A DNA stretch of 64,000 nt from Acidovorax sp. A1169 (lineage in GTDB: Bacteria > Pseudomonadota > Gammaproteobacteria > Burkholderiales > Burkholderiaceae_C). The position numbers were made by a program, and so were the translations under genes. The stretch is from assembly GCF_030704685.1 (NCBI RefSeq), contig NZ_JAUZDX010000019.1, positions 62,001 through 126,000 on the forward strand, written 5' to 3'. Under the pieces are notes generated by a model. The model was not told the origin of the DNA. It did no database searches and was given only the letters and a program-made list of their open reading frames with translations. Of this stretch, positions 1-9,773 are shown one piece after another. The stretch's first letter is position 1; each line of letters begins with the position of its first letter.

Positions 1-1617
1 GATGCCGGCCACGGGTGTGAGGCCATTGGTGCCGCCAAACGCTATGACGGGGATGTTGATCTTGCGCGCCTGCGTCTGGTTCACGATGTCGGCCCGGCCG
101 CGCCCGCCCTGGCTGGCGGGCAGCGACAGGGCGCTGGTGTCCAGCCCCAGATTGGCGCCGCCGCTGCCTTCGGCGTTGCCCAGCAGCAGGCCCGAGCTGG
201 GGTAGTACCAGTCGCTGTAGGTGGTGTTGCCCACAAACAGCGCGCGCGACATGCGCTTGAGGTTGGTGGGCTCCACCTCCTTGCCCCAGGCCGGCGGGTT
301 GGCCACCAGCGTGGCCGGCTGCGGGCCAAAGTCGCGATAGGCCGCTGCGGGCAGCGGGTCGGTGTTGTCCAGCCAGGTGCGCAGGCCATCCGCACGCGCC
401 GGGCCCAGGGCGCCCATGGATACGGAATAGAACACCGTGCGCTGCAGGTTGTCATCGTCCATGAAGGTGCCGATGGCCGCGCCCGCCGTCACGGCAAAGT
501 CGCGCTTGGTGAAGTCTGCCACGCGGTTGTAGACGTTGTTGCCCGCCACGCCCCCCTGGTCTGCCTGCAGCAGCGCCTGCGTGCCGTTGACCGTGCCCTC
601 AAAGGCCATCTGCATGCCTGCGATCTCGGTCGATGCGCTCACGCGCGGCGTGAGGCCCGGGCGCGACACAAACCCCGGCTCCGCCCCCGAGGCCACTGCC
701 GCATACAGCCCGCCATCGGCCGCGCGCACCACCGCATCGAGCTGCGCCGCCGTGGGCGCGCTCGTTGCCAGGGCACCGCCGGGGCCCTCGAACAGCACCA
801 GCCCCTTGAGCTTGGTGTAGCCCGGCTGCGCCGGCCCCGTGCCCGTGAGGTTGAAGTCCGTGGCTGCATAGCGCGCCACAAAGCCCGTGCCCGCCGAATG
901 CCCGCCCAGAAACACATTGCCATCGCGCGCCACCGTGTGCGCTGCGGTCACCACCGCGTCCAGGTCCAGCGAATGCACCTGCGGCGTCCAGTCCGCCAAA
1001 AACGGGATCTCGCGGCTGTCATGGAACACCGCGCGCCGCGCCAGCTTGGCCGGCAGTGGCAGCCCCAGTTCGCCACCGTACAAGAAGTTCAGGCCCAGCG
1101 CCGCATCGCGCTCGCGCTCGGCGATCTGCAGGCCCTCCATGTCCTGCAGCGCCACGGACCGGCGGTCTACCCCCCACACCTCCACCACCGCCTGGTGGTC
1201 GGCCCACATGCGGCGCACCAGGTTCTCGGCCAGGATGAGGTAGCTGTGCGAGGCTGCCAGGGTGCCCGGCATCGCCACCAGCACCGCATCCACCGGCTTG
1301 CCTGTATTGGCCGCCAGCCCGTAGCGCGTGTAGCGCACCCGGTTCAAATCCGGCCCCGCCGCGCCAAACTGCGTGGCCAGCTTGCTGCCCGCTGCCACGG
1401 TGACGCCTGTCGTGCCCGGCGTGCGCGCCGCCTTGGCGCGGCTGGCCAGCTCGTGCGTGCTGATGGTGAACTCGCCGGAGGTGGTGCCACCATCCACCAG
1501 CGCCTGCCCACCACCGCCGCAGGCCGTGAGTGCAGCGGCCAGGGTCAGGCTCAGCAGCGTGCGGCGCAGGGGCACGCCGGTGTGGTGGTTGCCGGTATCT
1601 CTTCTGTTCTTTTGCAT
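1..1617 (-). CDS. secreted alpha/beta-hydrolase esterase lipoprotein (3' end beyond window)
   Basis: The reading frame is open for 539 codons from an ATG at 1617 to the window edge, so the C-terminus is missing. A clear AAGGAGACAAG ribosome site precedes the start. The N-terminus has a basic stretch, a hydrophobic core and a lipobox (LTACGGGG), so it is probably a periplasmic or surface lipoprotein. Near residue 240 there is the nucleophile-elbow motif GGHSAGTGF, typical of alpha/beta-hydrolase serine esterases. The remaining triad residues cannot be placed with certainty. The substrate is unknown. The TetR gene upstream is on the same strand but about 150 bp away. Confidence 0.75.
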   Translation of the reverse strand, partial: MQKNRRDTGNHHTGVPLRRTLLSLTLAAALTACGGGGQALVDGGTTSGEFTISTHELASRAKAARTPGTTGVTVAAGSKLATQFGAAGPDLNRVRYTRYGLAANTGKPVDAVLVAMPGTLAASHSYLILAENLVRRMWADHQAVVEVWGVDRRSVALQDMEGLQIAERERDAALGLNFLYGGELGLPLPAKLARRAVFHDSREIPFLADWTPQVHSLDLDAVVTAAHTVARDGNVFLGGHSAGTGFVARYAATDFNLTGTGPAQPGYTKLKGLVLFEGPGGALATSAPTAAQLDAVVRAADGGLYAAVASGAEPGFVSRPGLTPRVSASTEIAGMQMAFEGTVNGTQALLQADQGGVAGNNVYNRVADFTKRDFAVTAGAAIGTFMDDDNLQRTVFYSVSMGALGPARADGLRTWLDNTDPLPAAAYRDFGPQPATLVANPPAWGKEVEPTNLKRMSRALFVGNTTYSDWYYPSSGLLLGNAEGSGGANLGLDTSALSLPASQGGRGRADIVNQTQARKINIPVIAFGGTNGLTPVAGI

Positions 1618-1771
1618 GCTTGTCTCCTTGATGGTGTGGGAAGTGGTGGGTAAAAAATGGGCGCAAGCTGGCGCTGCAGGTGCATCGACGGGGCAGCACA
1701 CACGCGGGTTTGATCCGTTGCGGCGCAGTGCGCCGTGGGTGGGGGGGGGCTCGCTCAGGCCGGGTAAGTGG

Positions 1772-2455
1772 TCACTTCAGTAGCCCGGCCTCCAGGTAGT
1801 CGAGGAATTCTTCTTGCTCTCGCGCTTCGTTGCCGGGCATCGAAAGTTCCATGGCGCCAAAGGGCGAGCGCCGCATATAGCTGCGGTACGAGATGCCGTA
1901 GTACACGGCGTTCATGGTCAGCAGCAGCCGAAACTGGATCGTCTCGCGCCCCACGGCGGGCATCAGCGCCTGCAGCCGCGCCAGGGTCAGCTCCAGCGTG
2001 CGGCGGTGTAGGGCGGCCGATATCTCCTGCCCCTTCTCGCCATAGTCCCACCCCAGCCGCCCGATGAAGTTGACCGCATCGCGCCCCAGCGCGGGCTCGC
2101 TCAGCATCGCGATGACGGGGCCGAAGGCCGCCTCCACCACATCGCGCACGGTGTAGCCCGGCTGGTGGGCCAGCGCCTCAAGCCTTGCGCAGGCCCGCGG
2201 CTCCAGCCATTGCTGCAGGAAGTTGGTGATCGCTTCGATCAACTCATCGCGCCCGCCAAAGTGGTAGTGCAGGGCCGAAGGGTTCTGCGCCCCCGCCGCG
2301 ATCACGATGCGCCGCAGCGACACGGCATTCATCCCCTCGCGCGCCATGAGATGCATGGCCTCTTCGATCAGGCGGGTGCGGGTGGCTTGCGGGTCGATGG
2401 GGGAGAGGGCTGGCGGCGAAGGATCATCGGCAGGCGAGGCAAGGGCAGGCGTCAT
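1772..2455 (-). CDS. TetR-family transcriptional regulator
   Basis: The 227-residue protein has a TetR-type helix-turn-helix at about residues 25-75. It includes the signature stretch ending SALHYHFGGRDELIEA, in which helix 3 is followed by the YxHF turn. The C-terminal ligand domain has no recognisable effector signature. The ATG at 2455 is followed upstream by a 30-bp near-perfect palindrome at 2464-2493, the likely autoregulatory operator. It is divergent from the permease-like lipoprotein gene, which may be its target. The esterase gene lies downstream on the same strand and may also belong to the regulon. Confidence 0.85.
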   Translation of the reverse strand: MTPALASPADDPSPPALSPIDPQATRTRLIEEAMHLMAREGMNAVSLRRIVIAAGAQNPSALHYHFGGRDELIEAITNFLQQWLEPRACARLEALAHQPGYTVRDVVEAAFGPVIAMLSEPALGRDAVNFIGRLGWDYGEKGQEISAALHRRTLELTLARLQALMPAVGRETIQFRLLLTMNAVYYGISYRSYMRRSPFGAMELSMPGNEAREQEEFLDYLEAGLLK

Positions 2456-2463
2456 GGGTTGAA

Positions 2464-2493
2464 TAATGCACTTGAATTAATTCATGTGCATTA
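2464..2493. promoter_or_regulatory. 30-bp palindromic operator, probably for the adjacent TetR
   Basis: The inverted repeat has arms TAATGCAC and GTGCATTA around a TGAATTAATTCA core. Only one position pair breaks the symmetry. It lies 9 bp upstream of the TetR start and about 140 bp before the divergent permease-like gene. Its length and place fit a TetR dimer or double-dimer site. Binding is inferred. Confidence 0.6.
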
Positions 2494-2630
2494 GGGTTGG
2501 CCCTCAATGCATTGCATTTGTGTAGCGATCCCTCCACCAAGCGCAAAATGGCGTGCATCTTGCGTTGCTGTTGGCCTGTGCCAGGCAATGCATGGCCGTG
2601 TTCGTACTCTTCCTAGCCAAGGTGCCTTCG

Positions 2631-3677
2631 ATGTTCTCTATCCTCCACTCCTTCCAACCCGCGCGCAGGCTGCTGCTGGCCCTGGCCGCAGCCGTGTCCA
2701 TTGCCGGCTGCGCCACGGCACCCTCTGCGAACACCACCACCAGCACCGCGCCCGTCCGCGTCAAGGTCTTCGTCGCCGCCATGTTCGAGATCGGCAAGAA
2801 CACCGGCGACCGCGCGGGCGAGTTCCAGCACTGGTACGAGCGCTACTGGAAAGACGCCACCCCCATCACCGTACCCGGCGCCCTGGGCCCCGTGTACTGC
2901 AACGCCGACGGCGTGTGCGGTGCTGTGCTGGGCATGGGCAAGGTCAATTCGTCGTCGTCCATGCAGGCCATTCTGCTCAACCCCCAATTCGACTTTGCGC
3001 AGGCGTACTACGTGATCTCCGGCGTGGCCGGCACACCGCCGCAGCGGGGCACCATTGGCGACGTGAGCTGGGGCACCTGGCTGGTGGACTACGACCTGGG
3101 CCACCGCTGGGCGCCTGAGGAAAACAAGGCCGGCGAGCCCACCTTCATGCCGCGCAAGGGCTATGAGGAATACCGCCGCTTTCAGCTGAACCCCCTGCTG
3201 GTCGACTGGGCCATGAACCTCAGTGTCGACGTGCCGCTCAAGGATTCAGAAGGCGCCCGCGTGTACCGCCAGCGCTACCCCGACGAGGCCGCCCGCCGCG
3301 GCCCCAGCGTCATCACCGGCACCCACATGACCGGCGACACGTTCTTCCACGGCCCCGGCATGTCCAAGCAGGCCCAGTACATCGCCAAGCTCTACGGCGC
3401 CGACGACTACGTGATCACCGAGATGGAGGCCGCGGCCATTGCCCTGGTGGTCAAGCGCACCCACGGCACCGACCGCCTGATGAGCCTGCGCGGGGCGGTC
3501 AATTTTGACCAGGGCAACCCCAAGGAAACCACGCTGCAGCACTTGGACCCGGCGCCGGGCGAAACGGCCGGGGGCTTTGCGGAAACCGTGGAGAACGTGG
3601 CGCTGGTGGGCACGCGGGTGGTGGACCACATCGTGCGGAACTGGGGGCCGTGGCAGGGTGGGGTGCCGGCGCGGTAG
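2631..3677 (+). CDS. purine nucleoside permease-like lipoprotein
   Basis: The 348-residue protein resembles the NUP (purine nucleoside permease, PF06516) family, which is structurally related to nucleoside phosphorylases. The start at 2631 is chosen over in-frame upstream codons because it gives a proper signal peptide (RRLLLALAAAVSIAGC) with a lipobox cysteine near residue 24. The conserved block TGDTFFHGPGMSKQA and the VITEMEAAA stretch resemble phosphorylase active-site regions. It is divergent from the TetR gene across a palindromic operator. A decayed copy of its 3' half lies at 16195-16681. Transport versus enzymatic function is not settled for such proteins. Confidence 0.75.
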   Translation: MFSILHSFQPARRLLLALAAAVSIAGCATAPSANTTTSTAPVRVKVFVAAMFEIGKNTGDRAGEFQHWYERYWKDATPITVPGALGPVYCNADGVCGAVLGMGKVNSSSSMQAILLNPQFDFAQAYYVISGVAGTPPQRGTIGDVSWGTWLVDYDLGHRWAPEENKAGEPTFMPRKGYEEYRRFQLNPLLVDWAMNLSVDVPLKDSEGARVYRQRYPDEAARRGPSVITGTHMTGDTFFHGPGMSKQAQYIAKLYGADDYVITEMEAAAIALVVKRTHGTDRLMSLRGAVNFDQGNPKETTLQHLDPAPGETAGGFAETVENVALVGTRVVDHIVRNWGPWQGGVPAR

Positions 3678-3748
3678 GGGTGGGCGCAAGCGCAAGATCG
3701 GCGAAGAGAGCGAACCGCTGCAGGTCATCGCCCAGGCTCACCGCAGCA

Positions 3749-6700
3749 CTAGCTCTTTTTGTCCAGCACCAGCCGCACCTTGGATGCCAGCTCCAGGCGG
3801 CTGTAGGGTTTGCTCAAAAGATCGACGCCTGGGTCCAGGCGCCCGTGGTGAACAATGGCATTCTCTGAGTAACCCGAGGTAAACAGCACTTTCAATGCCG
3901 GGTAGGTGGCCCGCGCCCGATCCGCCAGTTGGCGTCCATTCATGCCACCAGGCATGATGATGTCTGTGAGCAGCAGGTCGATATCGCTGCGCTCTTGCAA
4001 CACCAGTAGTGCCTCGGGTCCAGACCGGGTTGATGTGACGCGGTACCCCAGCGCACGCAACTGAGCGTCCAGATGTTTGAGCACCAGGTCGTCATCCTCC
4101 GCGATAAGGATGTGCTCATCGCCACCCTGAAGCCCCTGCTTCACGGTCGCGATGCTGCTTGGCTGCTTCGCGTCCAAAATCCTCGGAAAGTACAGCTTGA
4201 CCGATGTGCCTTCACCCGGCTCCGAGTAGATTTTGATGTGGCCGCCCGACTGCTTGGCAAAGCCGAAAACCATGCTCAGGCCCAGGCCGCTGCCCTTGCC
4301 GGCATCCTTCGTCGTAAAGAACGGCTCAAAGGCCCGGCTCACTGTTTCCGGGCCCATGCCCACCCCAGTATCCGAAACGCAGACCATCACGTAGTCGCCA
4401 GGCGCCACCTCCAGGTGCTGCTCGGCGTAGTCGCTGTCGAGCACCGCATTGGTGGTCTCAACGGTCAGCTTCCCGCCGTCTTGCATCGCATCGCGCGCAT
4501 TGACTACCAGATTCAGCAACGCGGAATCCAGTTCACTGGGGTCGATTTCAGCAATGCCCAGATCAGGCGCCAGCACAAACTCCAAACCAATGTGCTCCGG
4601 CAAGGTGCGGCGTATCAGCGGGCGCATTGTCTCCACCTGCTGGTTGATGTCAGTCAGTCGCGGCGCAAGTGGCTGGCGGCGCGCAAAGGCCAGCAACCGG
4701 CTGGTCAGCTCAGCGCCCCGCTTAGCGGCGAAATGCGCCATCTCTGCCATGGGCCGCAACTTCGGGTCGGCCACCATTTCGGCCAGCATCTCGGCATTGC
4801 CCAAAATCACCGTCAGCAGATTGTTGAAATCGTGGGCCACACCGCCCGTCAGGTGCCCAATCGTTTCCATTTTCTGCGATTCTCGCAGCCGCCGTTCCAT
4901 GTCCGTGCGCTCGGTGATGTCCACCATGCTGCCCAGCATGCGGATGGCCTTGCCCGCATCGTCCCGAATCACGAAACCCCGATCTATCACTTGCGCACTC
5001 TCGCCATCGGCCTTGATGAACCGGTATTCGTCGCGCCACCGGTCCTCACTTCCGTCAATCACCGCATGGATGCCCAACAGCACGCGGTCCAGATCATCAG
5101 GGTGTATGCGTTGGGTCCAGGATTCAGGGCCTGGCTCCAACTGGCCGCGCTCATACCCGAACACCTCTGAAATGGAGTCGTTCCACCACACCTTGTTGGC
5201 GACAAAATCCCAATCCCAGATCACATCATTGGTCGCACGGGATATGAGTTCAAAACGCTCCTTGGCGTAGCGAATTTCATTCTCTTGTACTTTGCGCTCT
5301 GAAACATCCCGGTGGACGGCCACAAAATGGGTGCATACCCCCGCGTCGTCAAACAACGGCGTGATATTGATTTCCAACCAGTACGGTGCTCCCTCCTTGG
5401 TGTAGTTCACCACCTCGGCGCGCACCGCCTCTTGGTTCACCAGTGCGTTGCGTATGCGGTCCAGTTCTGATCGGTCAGTCTGCAGGCCCTGCAACAGCCG
5501 CGGTGTGCGGCCGATGGCTTCGTCTTTGGTAAACCCAGTGACTTGCTCGAAGGCGTCGTTCACGTACACGATGCGAGGGCCATCGGGCGCATCCAGAGAA
5601 TGTGCCTCGGTAATCATCACGATGTCGCGCTGGCGTGACAGGGCGGCATCCACCAAGCGCAATTCCTCCTGGCGCAGGCGCTCAGATGTCACATCGCGAA
5701 AATACACCGCTAAACCGTCAGTCATCGGATAAGCACTGACGTCAAACCATTTCTCCAAAGGGGGATAGAACTCCTGGAATTGGCTGGTTCGCCGGGTCTG
5801 AACCGCGTTTTGGTACTGGCGCTGAAACTCGCTACCCACCGCCTGCGGGAATTCCTCCCACATGTTCTTGCCCAACAACTCCTGTTGCGATCTCTCCAGC
5901 AGCACACAGGCCTGCTGGTTCAAATAGGTCACGTTCCAATCGCCATCCACCGCAAAAAACGCGTCGCTGATGCTCTCCAGCACATGCAGGCGCTGACGGT
6001 CGGCATGGTCGGCGCGCGCCTGCGCTTCGTGCAAGATGGAGATGTCCTGAAAGGCGCCTTGCACTGCAGTGATGCTGCCCGCCGCATCCCGGTCCGGTAT
6101 GCCAATCACTCGGACCCAGGGACGCTTGCCCAGCGGCGTGAGCAGCTGACAGACCACGTCATACTCAATGCCATCCCGCGCGCACCTTTCAAATGCGCCC
6201 AGTATCAGCTCGCGATGCACGGGATCGTAGTACCCGATCGCATCGGCGACACTCGGCGGCGAATACCCTGCGGGCTGATCGTGGATGAACGCAGTCTCCG
6301 GGGTCCAAATCACCGTTTCATTGGCCAGCTCGACACGCCAGCCTCCCAGCCGCGCTTTTTCGCCTGCAATCTGCACGATGCGCTCGGCTTGCGAAAGCTT
6401 GCGCTGGGCTTTGATTTGCGCAGTGATGTCCTGCACATAGCCCACCAGAACGTCGCCAAGGTCGGATTTGTGGCGCTCTCCAACCCCTTTGACGTACCGC
6501 ACGTCTCCATTGGCATCCAACACGCGGTGTTCGAATTCGATCGAAGGCAAATGGTTGTCGGCAAATGCTGCGTATGTCGCGAGCAAATTTGCCCGGTCGT
6601 CCGGGTGTGCTCTATCAAAGTACCCATCGAAACTTGGGGTTCCATCGGCTGCTGGGATACCGTAAATTTCAAAGACCTGCGGCGACCAGTTCAGCACACG

Positions 6701-7291
6701 GGTATCGATCTGCATTTCCCAGGTGCCAAGATGCAGCATGCGCTCCGCCGTCCGCGTACGGGCTTCGTATTCCTGCAATTTGGTCAGCGCGTGGCGAAGC
6801 TCTTGTACGCGAAGAATGATGCCTTGCAGGTGAAGCGCGTCACCCGCTTGAGCGGCTCCCTCTGGCGCCACGTTCTTGCTGTCGCGAACGATGGTAGTGA
6901 CATCTTCCACCCTGTGCATGATGAATTCCACGCTCCCCGCCGCGTTCAGCACCGGACTGTTCACCGGGCTCCACAAACGCTCCTCAAAACTGCCATCAGG
7001 CAAGGCAATCGGGTAGCGCTGCACCCCCATCACGTCGGGCACCTTCAGCGCTTTGACCCGTTGCAGGGACGCCGACAGGGTTTTCACGCCATCGGCATGC
7101 GGGTCTGCGGGATTGTCCGGAATCATTTCCAGAAGTCGCTTTCCCAGAATGTCGCTCTCTCGTGTCTGCGTAACGCGCAGATACTCGTCGGTCACCGCCA
7201 CGATCTCGAACTGATCAGGCGTCAGTACCAGTATTTTTCCTGGAAATTCCTTGAAAAGCTGCTTGTACTGTGGGTCGCTCAGGCTGGTCAT
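3749..7291 (-). CDS. multi-PAS hybrid sensor histidine kinase
   Basis: The start is ATG 7291, preceded by a GGAGGG site, and it overlaps the stop of the upstream REC-EAL gene in an ATGA (4-bp) overlap. The protein has 1180 residues. About six PAS domains fill residues 1-815. The fifth resembles a LOV domain (VNDAFEQVTGF, then GRTPRLLQG) but lacks the flavin-binding cysteine. HisKA follows with the phospho-acceptor His in GGVAHDFNNLL (about residue 840). Next come an HATPase (DTGVGMGPE, GKGSGLGLS) and a C-terminal receiver domain with acidic EDDD and the phospho-Asp in LLTDIIMPGG. No transmembrane segment is seen, so it is likely a soluble sensor, probably signalling to the co-transcribed REC-EAL protein. 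Confidence 0.88.
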   Translation of the reverse strand: MTSLSDPQYKQLFKEFPGKILVLTPDQFEIVAVTDEYLRVTQTRESDILGKRLLEMIPDNPADPHADGVKTLSASLQRVKALKVPDVMGVQRYPIALPDGSFEERLWSPVNSPVLNAAGSVEFIMHRVEDVTTIVRDSKNVAPEGAAQAGDALHLQGIILRVQELRHALTKLQEYEARTRTAERMLHLGTWEMQIDTRVLNWSPQVFEIYGIPAADGTPSFDGYFDRAHPDDRANLLATYAAFADNHLPSIEFEHRVLDANGDVRYVKGVGERHKSDLGDVLVGYVQDITAQIKAQRKLSQAERIVQIAGEKARLGGWRVELANETVIWTPETAFIHDQPAGYSPPSVADAIGYYDPVHRELILGAFERCARDGIEYDVVCQLLTPLGKRPWVRVIGIPDRDAAGSITAVQGAFQDISILHEAQARADHADRQRLHVLESISDAFFAVDGDWNVTYLNQQACVLLERSQQELLGKNMWEEFPQAVGSEFQRQYQNAVQTRRTSQFQEFYPPLEKWFDVSAYPMTDGLAVYFRDVTSERLRQEELRLVDAALSRQRDIVMITEAHSLDAPDGPRIVYVNDAFEQVTGFTKDEAIGRTPRLLQGLQTDRSELDRIRNALVNQEAVRAEVVNYTKEGAPYWLEINITPLFDDAGVCTHFVAVHRDVSERKVQENEIRYAKERFELISRATNDVIWDWDFVANKVWWNDSISEVFGYERGQLEPGPESWTQRIHPDDLDRVLLGIHAVIDGSEDRWRDEYRFIKADGESAQVIDRGFVIRDDAGKAIRMLGSMVDITERTDMERRLRESQKMETIGHLTGGVAHDFNNLLTVILGNAEMLAEMVADPKLRPMAEMAHFAAKRGAELTSRLLAFARRQPLAPRLTDINQQVETMRPLIRRTLPEHIGLEFVLAPDLGIAEIDPSELDSALLNLVVNARDAMQDGGKLTVETTNAVLDSDYAEQHLEVAPGDYVMVCVSDTGVGMGPETVSRAFEPFFTTKDAGKGSGLGLSMVFGFAKQSGGHIKIYSEPGEGTSVKLYFPRILDAKQPSSIATVKQGLQGGDEHILIAEDDDLVLKHLDAQLRALGYRVTSTRSGPEALLVLQERSDIDLLLTDIIMPGGMNGRQLADRARATYPALKVLFTSGYSENAIVHHGRLDPGVDLLSKPYSRLELASKVRLVLDKKS

Positions 7292-8493
7292 GATCCCGCC
7301 CTCCGAACGCTTGGTTTCCACGCCGAGGAGGCCAGCGCGTCCATCGGCCGCGCAATGTAATACCCCTGGGCTTCGTCGCACCCGACGTCACGCAAAAAGT
7401 CCAGCGCCCATGCGTCTTCGACCCCTTCCGCCACCACTTTGAGGCCCAGGGAGCGCCCCAAGCCAACCACTGCCGTCACTATCTTTTGAGACTCGGCTGA
7501 GACCGCGAGCGTTTTGACAAACATCTGGTCGATTTTGAGTTCTGAAAAAGGCAAACGTGCCAACTGAACCAGCGAGGAATAGCCCACACCAAAATCGTCA
7601 ATCGACAAATGAAAGCCCCGAATGCGGAACTGGGTCAGGTGCTCCAGCAATGCCAGCGGGTTGTTCATGCTCGCGGTTTCCGTCATCTCCAGGATGACCT
7701 GCGACGGCGCCACGCCGTGTTCGCGGCAGATATCCAGCAGCCAACGGGGGAAGCTCTCATCGGTCAGGTTGAGCTGCGAGAGGTTCAACGCAAATTTCAA
7801 CCCATGCTCTCGCACCCCATTGGGCAGGTGGGCAAAGGCGTATTGGTAGATTTGCCGGGTCAGCGCGTGAATCACATCGGTCGCTTCTGCCAACTGTATG
7901 AAGATATCGGGCCCCACCATGCCGCCGCCCGGTTGCGGCCAGCGCGCCAGGCACTCAAACCCCACCAGATCGCCACTCGCGCACGAAACCTTGGGCTGGA
8001 AATGGGCGATGAATTCCTGGGCGCGCAGTGCCTCCCTGAGCCGCTGCTCAGAAGGTATGCCGGCGGAGCCCGCAGACGAAGGCGCCAGGGCAGACACTTC
8101 ACCCGGTGTGCCGGTAGCCAACAACGCCAAAAGATCTGCACGGGGAAAGGGCTTGGCCAGCGTACCGATGAGTCGCAGGCCGTTCTCGGTGGCAACGCGC
8201 CCTGCCGATTCCAGGATGCGTCCGCCCAGCCCAGACATGACAATCACCGAGGCGGTGCAGCCGATCTTGGCAAGCCTGTGGATGACTTCAATTCCGTCGC
8301 GGTCTGCCAGTTGCAGATCCACCATCACATGCGTCGGCCCCGAAATCGCCACCCGGGCCAGAAAGAGATCAGCATCGCCCACGTGTTCGGCGCGGTAGCC
8401 ACCGGTGGCTGCCATCATGCAGATGGTGGCAGCCACATCGTTTTCATCGTCCAGTACCAACAGGCGCGTGGTGTCAGGTTCAGTAACGATCAT
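7288..8493 (-). CDS. REC-EAL response regulator (cyclic-di-GMP phosphodiesterase)
   Basis: The start is ATG 8493, chosen because CAGGGAGAGAAC precedes it, whereas the upstream extension has no ribosome site. The protein has 401 residues. An N-terminal receiver (LLVLDDENDV, phospho-Asp in MVDLQLADRDG) is joined to an EAL domain. The signature motif reads ECLARW rather than EALxRW. Other metal and catalytic residues appear present: the Asn in ALNLSQLNL, the Glu in ILEMTET, DD in SIDDFGVGYSS, the Lys in LKIDQMF, the Glu in VVAEGVED and the Gln in AQGYY. It is therefore likely an active diguanylate-specific phosphodiesterase. It is translationally coupled to the hybrid kinase, its probable phosphodonor. 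Confidence 0.87.
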   Translation of the reverse strand: MIVTEPDTTRLLVLDDENDVAATICMMAATGGYRAEHVGDADLFLARVAISGPTHVMVDLQLADRDGIEVIHRLAKIGCTASVIVMSGLGGRILESAGRVATENGLRLIGTLAKPFPRADLLALLATGTPGEVSALAPSSAGSAGIPSEQRLREALRAQEFIAHFQPKVSCASGDLVGFECLARWPQPGGGMVGPDIFIQLAEATDVIHALTRQIYQYAFAHLPNGVREHGLKFALNLSQLNLTDESFPRWLLDICREHGVAPSQVILEMTETASMNNPLALLEHLTQFRIRGFHLSIDDFGVGYSSLVQLARLPFSELKIDQMFVKTLAVSAESQKIVTAVVGLGRSLGLKVVAEGVEDAWALDFLRDVGCDEAQGYYIARPMDALASSAWKPSVRRAGS

Positions 8494-8945
8494 GTTCTCT
8501 CCCTGTCGGGATGGGTTGTTGTCGAATCCGGTGGCCAGTCGTCTCCATCCAGCCCAGCACTTTTTCCCCGCTTTGACAGCTAACTCAGCACAGACCTTCA
8601 TCTCGGGGTTTCAACGAAGAGGCTGTGGATCAACGGGCTCTTGACACACTGCGCGACCTAGATGGCACTGCGCTATGCATGTTTTAACACGCGGTGCAGC
8701 CACAACCAAGCAGGCCATTTCACATGCCAGTTCGATAGCCATCGTCCCATTCGCAACACCACATTCAAAGCCTCGAGTCTGGCGCAACCCAGCGCTGACC
8801 ATCGCCATCCAATGGGTGGCCCGGCTACACATCACAGCCACCAGGCTTGCACCGCCCTCGCCATACGGGGCGGCACGGGGTTCCCCATTTCCTCGAAAAC
8901 GCGGACACTCATGCTGTGCCCGAGGCCACAGACAGAGGAGTCCCC
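8494..8945. other. 452-bp intergenic region before the outer-membrane protein gene
   Basis: This is the divergent spacer between the REC-EAL gene and the outer-membrane protein gene. A TTGACA hexamer at 8641-8646 could be a -35 element for the rightward gene, but no convincing -10 follows at the right spacing. No RNA gene, repeat or conserved short gene was recognised. Confidence 0.4.
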
Positions 8946-9773
8946 ATGCAGCATGGTTCTGTTTCTGCTTTTCCCCAACAGTGGGTCGCCCATTTGGGTG
9001 CAGGCATCTTCTGCCTGTGCATGCCGTTGGCCGCCCACGCGGCCGATCCGATCAGCACGGACCGGCCGGATTTCGTCGAATCGAGCGACGTGGTCGGCGC
9101 GGGCCGTGTCCAGATCGAAACCGGCTTCTCCAGCGAGCGCAACAACGCCGATGGCACCAAGTCGCGCACGCGCAGCACGCCAACGCTGGTGCGCCTGGGG
9201 GTCAGCGAGAACCTGGAACTCCGGGTGGAAACCGATGGCTATATCCGCAGCGCGGCGCGCGACCAGACCAGCGGATGGACGCAACGCGAGCGTGGCTTTG
9301 CAGACGCATCCCTGGGCCTGAAGTGGCACATGCGCGATGGTGACGAAGCCCGTGGCACGCCTGGCATTGCCTTGCTGGCGCATCTGGACGTGGATTCGGG
9401 TTCGCGCGCGTTTCGTGGCCAGGGCGTGCGCCCTTCGTTGCGCGCGGTGGCCGAATGGGATCTGCCCAACGACTTCTCTGTCGGCGTCATGCCGGGTGCC
9501 ATCGTCGACCGCAGGGCCGATGGCAAACGCTACACCGCAGGCATTCTGGCGGTCACGCTCGGCAAGGCGTGGACGCCTTCGTGGCGCACGTTTGTGGAAC
9601 TCGCAGGCCAGCAGCTGACGTCGCGCAAAAACGGCGGCTCCATCGTGACCTTCGATACAGGGGTCACCTATCTGGTCAACGATGCGGTGCAGCTGGATTT
9701 CGCCGTCTCTCGCGGTCTCAATTCCACGTCGCCCGATTGGCAGTGGGGTGCAGGCGTTTCCTTTCGGTTCTAG
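8946..9773 (+). CDS. outer-membrane beta-barrel protein (phenol-pathway MetA-like)
   Basis: The start at ATG 8946 is set by an AGAGGAG site and by the signal peptide ending AAHA/AD. The mature part has the STDRPDF motif followed by alternating amphipathic strands and a terminal aromatic residue (VSFRF), as in outer-membrane beta-barrels. It resembles the family annotated 'putative MetA-pathway of phenol degradation' (PF13557). The 275-residue length fits. The substrate is unknown. Its TAG stop codon is also the first three bases of the adjacent palindromic element, so the extreme C-terminus abuts an insertion. Confidence 0.7.
   Translation: MQHGSVSAFPQQWVAHLGAGIFCLCMPLAAHAADPISTDRPDFVESSDVVGAGRVQIETGFSSERNNADGTKSRTRSTPTLVRLGVSENLELRVETDGYIRSAARDQTSGWTQRERGFADASLGLKWHMRDGDEARGTPGIALLAHLDVDSGSRAFRGQGVRPSLRAVAEWDLPNDFSVGVMPGAIVDRRADGKRYTAGILAVTLGKAWTPSWRTFVELAGQQLTSRKNGGSIVTFDTGVTYLVNDAVQLDFAVSRGLNSTSPDWQWGAGVSFRF

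Noticed and set aside
8611-8841. Cys/Ala-rich frame in the intergenic region before the outer-membrane gene
   Set aside because: No ribosome site and no recognisable similarity. It is more likely chance openness in high-GC DNA.
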